Shown: positions 6,296 to 10,575 of the stretch, in pieces | Position numbering within the stretch: position 1 is the first letter of the stretch | Layout of the letters: every line of letters begins with the position of its first letter | Source: Candidatus Micrarchaeota archaeon RBG_16_49_10 | GTDB lineage: Archaea; Aenigmatarchaeota; Aenigmatarchaeia; CG10238-14 | Assembly (NCBI GenBank): GCA_001784635.1 | Contig: MFRS01000019.1 | Coordinates: 29,704-40,278, forward strand | Length of the DNA stretch: 10,575 bases | Reading direction: 5' to 3' | Notes under the pieces: generated by a model | The model's database searches: none | The model's input: the letters and a program-made list of their open reading frames with translations, nothing else | Told to the model about the DNA's origin: nothing | Program-made: the position numbers and the translations under genes

Positions 6296-6754
6296 ATGTC
6301 AATCTCTTTTTCCTACAGAAAAGAGGGACTGCATGGCAACAGAGTGATTTACAGGCCAAAAATTCCAGTCACCTTCAGGAAATACAAAAAGGAGGTTAGC
6401 CTGATTGCCATTATAGATTCCGGTTCTGATGCAACGATTTTATCAAAGGAAGTGGCCGAGCAATTGGGGTTGGCTATAGGCGGTAAAAAGGGCACTCTGG
6501 AGGGCATAGGAGGTGTTGTCGAGACGGTAGAGTTTCCCGTCAATCTGGTAATTTCAAAAAAGAGAGTAAAGGAGCACATCCCTCAGATGCCTGTGAAGGT
6601 TTTACTTTCAGATTCGCCTGTCGAAGACGCAATCCTAGGGAGAATCCCATTTTTCTCTAACTTCGACATAACCTTCAAGGAGAACGCCAGAAAAATTGTT
6701 TTGAACAAATCGGTCCATGGTAGAGGGAGATCACCCATTGAAATAGCGGCATGA
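6296..6754 (+). CDS. Retropepsin-like (clan AA) aspartic protease
   Basis: A 152-residue single-domain protease that should act as a homodimer, each subunit giving one catalytic aspartate. The active-site motif is IIDSGSDATIL (39-49) with D41; it has DSG where retroviral enzymes have DTG, which is common in prokaryotic members. The hydrophobic-hydrophobic-Gly motif is ILG (113-115). The flap would lie around GTLEGIGGVVETVEF (66-80). No signal peptide, so it is probably cytoplasmic. A strong ribosome site GGGAG (6286-6290) lies five bases before the ATG and ten bases separate it from DUF5678, so they form an operon. The C-terminal tail ends IEIAA; the bases encoding it begin a direct repeat found again at 8137, where the same five residues and a stop can be read with no protease in front of them. 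Confidence 0.8.
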   Translation: MSISFSYRKEGLHGNRVIYRPKIPVTFRKYKKEVSLIAIIDSGSDATILSKEVAEQLGLAIGGKKGTLEGIGGVVETVEFPVNLVISKKRVKEHIPQMPVKVLLSDSPVEDAILGRIPFFSNFDITFKENARKIVLNKSVHGRGRSPIEIAA

Positions 6755-6779
6755 TTTTAGCGTCATTGGTGTATAGCTA
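6736..6779 (+). repeat. Direct repeat copy A (3' end of the protease gene)
   Basis: CATTGAAATAGCGGCAT (6736-6752), then one variable base, ATTTT (6754-6758), 13 unlike bases, and TATAGCTA (6772-6779). Copy B at 8137-8179 repeats all three blocks in the same order and orientation. Copy A covers the last codons of the protease gene and runs to the first base of the next gene. Confidence 0.75.
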
Positions 6780-6979
6780 TGTTCTACTTCCAGATACTCT
6801 TGCTTTTGATGCTCGGGTTTCTGGCTCCTTTTATCATATTGAAGAGGAAGATTTACAATTTAGAGGCTGATATGAAGATCGTGAAGGTCGACATCGCTTC
6901 AATCAAGGAGGACATTAAATTCATCAAAGACCATGTCTTTCCCTCGAAACTTCTAGGCGGCAGAAGAAAAGGCTTTTAA
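6779..6979 (+). CDS. Small single-pass membrane protein with a coiled coil
   Basis: A 66-residue protein. Residues about 4-22 are strongly hydrophobic (FQILLLLMLGFLAPFIIL), followed by basic KRK as a cytoplasmic stop signal, so the C-terminus is predicted to be inside. Residues 26-50 show heptad-like spacing of Ile, Leu and Val with alternating Lys/Asp (NLEADMKIVKVDIASIKEDI), consistent with a short coiled coil for oligomerisation. The tail is basic (GGRRKGF). I recognise no family. It starts 24 bases after the protease stop codon and is followed 23 bases later by the Cys-motif gene, so it is probably read with both. It lies just inside the direct repeat that bounds the 1.4-kb cassette. A membrane anchor or scaffold role is plausible but unproven. 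Confidence 0.6.
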   Translation: MFYFQILLLLMLGFLAPFIILKRKIYNLEADMKIVKVDIASIKEDIKFIKDHVFPSKLLGGRRKGF

Positions 6980-7002
6980 GATTGAGCCACCTTAAAGGTA
7001 TA

Positions 7003-7323
7003 ATGCGCAATGAACCGGTCTGGATGGAGTGGGTGGCGGCCATGAGAATCCCAGAGAAGGCGGACCTGCTCTACGCCTATTGCGACGAACACCCGGAAGA
7101 CCTCCCCTTGGTCCAAAAGGCTGTTTTTGATTATTACTATGCCGAGCTAAGGAACAGGCCCGACTTTGTCACACACACATTGGACGTCTACAGCGCAAGA
7201 AGCCAGACGAGGCCGGAGGAAATATGCCCGACATGCCCGACATATTTGGTGTGCCGGAAGATTGTCAACAACATCGGTAATGCGGTGATTCAATCTATGC
7301 CTGCCATATGGGAAAGGAAATAA
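7003..7323 (+). CDS. Hypothetical protein with a CPTCPT...C cysteine motif
   Basis: A 106-residue, mostly helical, soluble protein of no family I recognise. The first two thirds are rich in aromatic and acidic residues (WMEWVAAM, LLYAYCDEHPEDL, AVFDYYYAEL). Residues 75-84 read CPTCPTYLVC, a CxxC plus one further Cys that could bind zinc or an Fe-S cluster. The CPTCPT part is encoded by two exact copies of TGCCCGACA (7225-7242), so the motif may have grown by duplication of nine bases. A TTG at 6982 would add seven residues; I prefer the ATG at 7003, though neither has a good ribosome site. It is co-directional with the preceding membrane gene and 23 bases from it. Confidence 0.6.
   Translation: MRNEPVWMEWVAAMRIPEKADLLYAYCDEHPEDLPLVQKAVFDYYYAELRNRPDFVTHTLDVYSARSQTRPEEICPTCPTYLVCRKIVNNIGNAVIQSMPAIWERK
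7225..7242 (+). repeat. In-frame 9-bp tandem duplication
   Basis: TGCCCGACA occurs twice in a row, encoding Cys-Pro-Thr twice. The copies are identical at DNA level, which suggests a recent slippage event. Confidence 0.7.
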
Positions 7324-7383
7324 AGAAGCATGGTTACCCAAATTTTAATAAGATAGTCTAATTTTTGGTTACGGGTTAAGGTT

Positions 7384-7397
7384 AAATATATATAAAA
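7384..7397 (+). promoter_or_regulatory. TATA box region of the winged-helix/toxin pair
   Basis: A long T/A stretch (AAATATATATAAAA) ends 29 bases before the ATG at 7426, in the only sizeable gap (7324-7425) of this gene run. The toxin-antitoxin pair therefore appears to have its own promoter. Winged-helix antitoxins commonly repress such promoters; no clear operator repeat is visible. Confidence 0.5.
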
Positions 7398-7425
7398 TTA
7401 TACATAATTAATCAGAGTTGATATT

Positions 7426-7740
7426 ATGAAGCAAAAACTGATGACCCAAAAGGTTACCGGAAAACCGCTAAACATAGACATGGTTCCGACTGTCCACCAC
7501 TGGCCTAACCTTAAGACAGTTCTGATGGTTGAAAAAATACTAAGCGAGGCCGATTTGACTATGTCCTTGGAACAGCTTAAGAGGAAACTCCCAAAGAAAG
7601 TAATGGACCAGACCTTGCGCTTGATACTTCTCTATTTGGAAGAGAACGGCAAAATCTACATTGGCGAGAAGGGTATTACATGGATATATAACCCAAGCCC
7701 AAAACTCGAGAGAGCCATGAGGGAAGGGATAGAAGTATGA
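7426..7740 (+). CDS. Winged-helix protein, probable antitoxin/repressor
   Basis: A 104-residue protein with the archaeal pattern GKPLNIDMVPTVHHWPNLKTVLMVEKIL (12-39), then a helix-turn-helix-like segment (LTMSLEQLKRKLPKKVMDQTLRLILLYLEENGKI, 44-77) and a wing strand ending ITWIYNPSPKL (84-94). This family often stands just upstream of a RelE/ParE-type toxin in archaea, as I recall it. Here its stop overlaps the start of the toxin gene as ATGA (7737-7740), a typical antitoxin-toxin junction. It should bind DNA at its own promoter and neutralise the toxin by direct contact; this is inferred from family and layout. It is complete, whereas its partner is frameshifted, so it may now be an orphan antitoxin or regulator. 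Confidence 0.7.
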   Translation: MKQKLMTQKVTGKPLNIDMVPTVHHWPNLKTVLMVEKILSEADLTMSLEQLKRKLPKKVMDQTLRLILLYLEENGKIYIGEKGITWIYNPSPKLERAMREGIEV

Positions 7741-8121
7741 ACCATAAGAAGGCGGTCAAAGTAATATTTGTTGGGGACGCGAAAGAGGAATACAGGGATC
7801 TGAACAGGATAGTTGGTGAAGAGATTTCCAAAGGCATAAAGACAAGCGACAAGCGACAAGCAGACCTTGTTGAACTCTGTAAGGCAAAAGGTTGACTTGC
7901 TGAAGTCCAACCCTCAATACGGCATTCACATCCCAAGAAAAATGATACCGAAGGAATATGTTGCAAAATACGATGCAAATAATCTTTGGAAGGTAAACCT
8001 TTCAGGTCACTGGAGAATGATATATACATTAAAAGGGTCTAAAGTTGACATCATTGCATTCGTTTTGGATTTGGTTGATCATAATAAATATAGCAAACTT
8101 TTTGGCTACAAGAAAAAATAG
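7737..8121 (+). pseudogene. RelE/ParE-superfamily toxin, frameshifted by a 7-bp tandem repeat
   Basis: Two frames carry one protein. From the ATG at 7737 the first frame gives MNHKKAVKVIFVGDAKEEYR and on to KTSDK, then runs into nonsense and stops at TGA 7893-7895 (52 residues). The second frame, from about 7858, reads KQTLLNSVRQKVDLLKSN, through NLWKVNLSGHWRMIYTLKG to DLVDHNKYSKLFGYKKK. This is the usual C-terminal part of archaeal RelE/ParE-like toxins, with the WKVNLSGHWRMIYT strand core intact. The break lies in three tandem copies of GACAAGC. Removing one copy joins the frames into a 125-residue protein (KTSDKQTLLN) of normal length. RelE-type toxins cleave mRNA on the ribosome and ParE-type toxins poison gyrase; which applies is unclear. 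As written the toxin cannot be made without slippage. Confidence 0.8.
7841..7861 (+). repeat. Three tandem copies of the heptamer GACAAGC in the toxin gene
   Basis: Copies lie at 7841-7847, 7848-7854 and 7855-7861 and are identical. Two copies would keep the toxin in frame; three shift it by +1. Confidence 0.9.
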
Positions 8122-8136
8122 TTACGCTAGGAAAGG

Positions 8137-8179
8137 CATTGAAATAGCGGCATAATTTTCTTTTATTTCTATATAGCTA
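8137..8179 (+). repeat. Direct repeat copy B (ghost of a protease 3' end)
   Basis: Repeats copy A: CATTGAAATAGCGGCAT (8137-8153), one differing base, ATTTT (8155-8159), 12 unlike bases and TATAGCTA (8172-8179). Read in the frame corresponding to the protease it encodes RKGIEIAA followed by TAA. It lies between the broken toxin gene and the 3' end of receiver-like paralog 2, 1,401 bases from copy A. Confidence 0.75.
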
Positions 8180-8190
8180 CCGTTTATCCC

Positions 8191-8625
8191 CTACTCGTCG
8201 ATAAGGTTTATACCCTTCAAATGGTCTAAAGATGCCAAGAACGGTTCGGCCTGATATACCATCTCAATGTAATCTTGGGCCAGTGCAGGAGGACGTCCCG
8301 AATTCAAATAATGCATCGACTCTTCAGGATTACTGTCAACAGCCACTATAACCACCGGCGGCTGGATTGACCTTACCCGATTATCGCCCAATTTCTTAGC
8401 CATCATTATTCCCAAAAACACGGCGTCATATTTGTTAGGGTCCGACTTCAACGAGGCAGACTGCTCTGGTTGATATCCCGAAGCCCTTAGCTCGCCAAAA
8501 ACCCCTCTTTCAAGATATTCATCCACTTTAGCATTCCAAAACAGCAGTCTTATCATGTCATCCCTAAAATAGCCTGGAAAGTTAAGGATTAATAGGCTTT
8601 TAAGGTTTGCCCTATCCTCATTCAC
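8191..8625 (-). CDS. Receiver-like protein, paralog 2 (no phosphoacceptor Asp)
   Basis: A 144-residue paralog of the protein at 5519-5887. After an N-terminal extension (about 1-23, ending GYFRDDM) the body follows receiver order: strand IRLLFW (25-30), helix to GELRASGYQPEQSA, strand YDAVFLGIMMAKKLGD (66-81), PPVVIVAVDSNPEESMHYLNSG (89-110), then LAQDYIEM. In an active receiver FLGIMM would read LLDIMM; here G72 replaces the Asp, and the acidic pair after strand 1 is replaced by WNAK. It may bind a partner or ligand without phosphorylation. The start is a GTG at 8625, overlapping the end of the upstream gene by eight bases, so the two are probably translationally coupled. An ATG at 8556 would drop the extension, but its conservation in the paralog's leader argues it is coding. 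Receiver assignment is tentative. Confidence 0.65.
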   Translation of the reverse strand: MNEDRANLKSLLILNFPGYFRDDMIRLLFWNAKVDEYLERGVFGELRASGYQPEQSASLKSDPNKYDAVFLGIMMAKKLGDNRVRSIQPPVVIVAVDSNPEESMHYLNSGRPPALAQDYIEMVYQAEPFLASLDHLKGINLIDE

Positions 8626-8860
8626 CAGGGCTCAGTTTGGCAACCGTGATTACGACTTTGCCGCCTCTTGCAGGCTCAATCCTCAGCGAATACCCGCCGA
8701 TATCAGGGTAATATCCATCAGGGAGGGTGAACTTGTCGTCTCGCCTTAACAATGGTCTCTCCGGGTCGCCTAACTGATCCATGAAATATCGCAGCCTGCC
8801 GATAGGCGTTTCCACCGTCTCGCCCATCGCCAATACATGTTCCCCCATAGAGTAGTCCAT
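8618..8860 (-). CDS. Small hypothetical protein coupled to receiver-like paralog 2
   Basis: An 80-residue protein of no family I recognise. It has a central charged part (DPERPLLRRDD, 32-42), a DGYYPDIGGYSLRIEP segment (48-63) and a strand-like end (KVVITVAKLSP), suggesting a small beta-rich domain. No membrane segment or cysteine motif. The frame stays open back to a TTG at 8920, but a GATTTAAG element begins exactly 29 bases before the ATG at 8860, matching the DUF5678 promoter, so I prefer that start. Its stop overlaps the GTG of the next gene by eight bases, so the pair should be made together and may interact. No counterpart is recognisable upstream of paralog 1. Confidence 0.55.
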   Translation of the reverse strand: MDYSMGEHVLAMGETVETPIGRLRYFMDQLGDPERPLLRRDDKFTLPDGYYPDIGGYSLRIEPARGGKVVITVAKLSPGE

Positions 8861-8881
8861 GAAGTATATTCCCACCCAACC

Positions 8882-8889
8882 CTTAAATC
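8882..8889 (-). promoter_or_regulatory. TATA-like box GATTTAAG of the paralog 2 operon
   Basis: Reads GATTTAAG on the minus strand and begins 29 bases before the ATG at 8860. Element and spacing are identical to those at 6047-6054. Confidence 0.4.
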
Positions 8890-8952
8890 CCTGACCTTTC
8901 CTATCCCGTAGGTAACGCAACAGTATTAGAAATCATCCCCCAAATAAATGGT

Positions 8953-9165
8953 ATGGTTGCTGCACAGGCTGCTTCGCTGGAGGAAGTCACTTGGGTCAGA
9001 TATTTATGCGCGACCCCAGGGTGCACCGTGCCAGGGAGAACAGTCAAAAGCTTCGTGTCCTTTTCGATATACAAGTCTCAGCTCCCGGCGTACGAGGATG
9101 CCACCACGGACTGCCCACAATGCGGCGAGCCCATGGAATACAAGGGGGCTTTCAGGGACTTTTGA
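8953..9165 (+). CDS. Small zinc-ribbon protein
   Basis: A 70-residue protein with two cysteine pairs: C19/C24 (RYLCATPGCTV) and C54/C57 (DCPQCGEPMEY), the spacing expected of a single zinc ribbon. The stretch between them (KSFVSFSIYKSQLPAYE) would form the central strands. The CPQCGEPMEYKG ending is typical of small archaeal zinc-ribbon proteins of unknown role; it could bind nucleic acid or a protein. The ATG at 8953 is chosen over one at 8948, which lies in another frame without the cysteine pattern. A weak A/T element (GTATTAGA, 8923-8930) begins 30 bases upstream. The gene is divergent from the paralog 2 operon and is followed by a T-run terminator. Confidence 0.65.
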   Translation: MVAAQAASLEEVTWVRYLCATPGCTVPGRTVKSFVSFSIYKSQLPAYEDATTDCPQCGEPMEYKGAFRDF

Positions 9166-9169
9166 ATTA

Positions 9170-9177
9170 TTTTTTTT
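9170..9177 (+). terminator. Oligo-T terminator after the zinc-ribbon gene
   Basis: A run of eight T residues begins five bases past the stop codon. U-rich tracts like this end archaeal transcripts without needing a hairpin. Confidence 0.5.
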
Positions 9178-9294
9178 AGGGTGAAATCCATCACAGGAAC
9201 TATACACCCTCTGTCTTGTGCGGTTCCACCTTCCATGCTGAGCCCCAATAAGCTATATCTCAGAATCCCGCCAATTAATTATAGCTGATAACCT

Positions 9295-10467
9295 ATGCCC
9301 GGGAAAGGCTTCGAAACGAGCTACATATTCTACATGGTCCTGATAGTCCTCTTCATATTTCTGGGCGTCGGCATATTATGGAACTTCTACAAGCAAGAGC
9401 CGCCTCTGCCTCCACCACCAATCGCCAACGTGACCTACACCTGCGTCAATCTCAACAACACCGTCATAACCCACGAGGACCTCCAGGACGTGCTCTACGG
9501 CTTCCTGACAGACCAGTGCGAATACTTCCAAGCGACGGTGAAGGACAGGGTCACCTTCGAGGACGTCAAGCGGATGGTGAAGGCAATAGACGGCAAGAGG
9601 GAGGCCTTCAAGATATCAAACTGCAGCGCCTTCGAGACGGAGACGGGGACAGTGTATGTGGCGTTCGACTACACCTACGACATCTCGATATTCAGGGCGG
9701 GCGTCGAGCGGTCCAACGTCCTACTCTGCAAGGGGAATCTCCCTAACGTCAGCAAGGCCACCACGACGACCACGACCGCCCCGAAGCAGCCCAAGAAGGA
9801 TTTCGTCATCCTCTACATACAGCTCATCAATAAAGTACAGGGCTTCGACTCCAAGGCTCAAACGATGACCGCCAGCTGGGTCAGCCACACCCCCCTGAAG
9901 GACTGCCCGGAGATGGTAAAGACGATAGCCGTCGCCGACAAGACCTGCCCGGCACCGGACCCGACGAGCATCTTCTCGATTGCGAACGCGAGCGGCACCA
10001 TGCAGCAGACCTCCGACGCATTGAGGAAGTGCGCGAGCGACTGGGGTTATGGAGGGAAGTACACGAGGATTGTGGGGGTGATAAAGGGGAAGACGGCGCT
10101 GTTCACGATACTGGGATATGTCACCCACTACTACAGCGATGCGGTTGTGGTTGCCTCGTCACCAGAGAAAATATCTCTCCAAACTCTGGTAACCCACGAG
10201 CTTGGCCACACCTTCGGCCTCTGCGACGAGGGATACTGGATCACGGTCAAGAAGTCCTGCGGGAGCGGGTACTGCTACGGGAACTGCGCCCAGGACGAGG
10301 TCTGCCGCAATAGTCCGCCATACTGCTGCCCGAATTCCCCCGAGACGGCCAGCATGATGTGCGCTTTCCCCAGGTGCAGCAACGGATGCACGATGGGGAC
10401 GGCATTCGCGCCGAGCAGTTACGCTCATCTAGAGAACGAGCTAAATATGTATTGTGGTTTGGGGTGA
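9295..10467 (+). CDS. Membrane-anchored extracellular metalloprotease (metzincin-like)
   Basis: A 390-residue protein. One hydrophobic segment (about 10-30, YIFYMVLIVLFIFLGVG) follows a short tail, so the bulk should be outside the cell. Then come a Pro-rich stalk (EPPLPPPP, 35-42), an N-terminal domain (about 44-150) with several cysteines and NxT/NxS sites, a Thr-rich hinge (KATTTTTTAPKQPKK, 154-168) and the catalytic domain. The zinc site is THELGHTFGLCDEG (300-313): H301, E302, H305, with D311 as likely third ligand in an HExxHxxGxxD arrangement. SMMCAFP (353-359) may be the Met-turn. The domain is rich in cysteines (322-365), suggesting disulfides. The substrate is unknown. The start at 9295 is the first ATG and leaves a normal signal-anchor. 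The next gene follows five bases after the stop. Confidence 0.78.
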   Translation: MPGKGFETSYIFYMVLIVLFIFLGVGILWNFYKQEPPLPPPPIANVTYTCVNLNNTVITHEDLQDVLYGFLTDQCEYFQATVKDRVTFEDVKRMVKAIDGKREAFKISNCSAFETETGTVYVAFDYTYDISIFRAGVERSNVLLCKGNLPNVSKATTTTTTAPKQPKKDFVILYIQLINKVQGFDSKAQTMTASWVSHTPLKDCPEMVKTIAVADKTCPAPDPTSIFSIANASGTMQQTSDALRKCASDWGYGGKYTRIVGVIKGKTALFTILGYVTHYYSDAVVVASSPEKISLQTLVTHELGHTFGLCDEGYWITVKKSCGSGYCYGNCAQDEVCRNSPPYCCPNSPETASMMCAFPRCSNGCTMGTAFAPSSYAHLENELNMYCGLG

Positions 10468-10471
10468 TGTT

Positions 10472-10575
10472 GTGGGATTGAAGCACGCTATATTGGTAAT
10501 GGCCTTATTGGCAATCATGCCTTTCGCCTATTCATCGGACGTCTATAAGGTGGCGGCAGACTTCTACGCGAACGG
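10472..10575 (+). CDS. Exported protein, 5' part only (runs off the right edge)
   Basis: The frame opens at a GTG and stays open to the window edge (34 codons). Residues about 6-18 are hydrophobic (AILVMALLAIMPF) after a Lys-His start and end in AYSS, so this is a signal peptide; the mature part begins SDVYKVAADFYANG. The alternative start is the TTG at 10478. GGTGA (10463-10467), which overlaps the stop codon of the metalloprotease gene, lies four bases upstream, so the two genes form an operon and both products go to the cell surface or beyond. The mature protein is too short here to name. Confidence 0.55.
   Translation, partial: MGLKHAILVMALLAIMPFAYSSDVYKVAADFYAN

Noticed and set aside
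7324..7425. Hairpin terminator between the Cys-motif gene and the winged-helix gene
   Set aside because: CCAAA and TTTGG can pair and there is a short T run, but the stem is too weak to call.
9378..10128. Several frames overlapping the metalloprotease on both strands
   Set aside because: Arg-rich, low-complexity translations typical of off-frame reading of GC-rich DNA; the metalloprotease frame has the motifs and membrane anchor.
1..10575. CRISPR array, tRNA, rRNA, transposase or integrase
   Set aside because: I looked for regularly spaced repeats, tRNA arms and the usual recombinase motifs and found none; the repeats present are single direct pairs or short tandem units.

Overview
The window reads as archaeal. 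Likely TATA elements (often GATTTAAG or a close variant) lie 29-31 bases upstream of many first-gene start codons, which is what leaderless archaeal transcripts look like, while genes inside operons carry GGAG/GGTGA-type ribosome sites. The protein families agree: DUF5678 with a retropepsin-like protease, an archaeal-type winged-helix/RelE pair, small zinc ribbons, and a membrane-tethered metalloprotease. The many short genes and the strong AGG/AGA arginine bias would suit a small-genome (DPANN-like) archaeon from a metagenome, but lineage cannot be fixed from this window.

Layout. (1) 1-967: the 5' part of an unknown gene on the minus strand, divergent from a SAM-dependent methyltransferase whose promoter carries a perfect 14-bp palindrome. 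(2) About 1069-4790: a conspicuously AT-rich block that looks acquired. It holds a small membrane protein, a MazG-like nucleotide pyrophosphohydrolase followed one base later by a PD-(D/E)XK nuclease-DUF2075 helicase fusion, and a membrane-tethered HNH nuclease on the opposite strand. This is defence-like content. (3) 4782-5438: a Cas4/RecB-like PD-(D/E)XK nuclease in GC-rich host-like sequence, with no CRISPR or other cas genes nearby. (4) 5519-8920: an accessory region of small genes. Two paralogous genes with a receiver-like fold but no phosphoacceptor aspartate bracket a four-gene run (DUF5678, retropepsin-like protease, TM/coiled-coil protein, Cys-motif protein) and a winged-helix/RelE-type toxin-antitoxin pair. 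The toxin gene is split by an extra copy of a 7-bp tandem repeat. A 22/23-bp direct repeat, beginning in the 3' end of the protease gene, brackets the 1.4 kb carrying the TM/coiled-coil, Cys-motif and toxin-antitoxin genes, so this stretch looks like an inserted cassette. (5) 8953-10575: a zinc-ribbon protein, then a secreted, membrane-anchored metzincin-like protease followed at once by the start of a second exported protein.

The most informative points are the slippage-type frameshift in the toxin, the repeat-bounded cassette, the degenerate receiver paralogs (one with its N-terminal extension frameshifted away), and the AT-rich defence-like block. All functional statements are inferred from motifs and gene order; no database search was possible.
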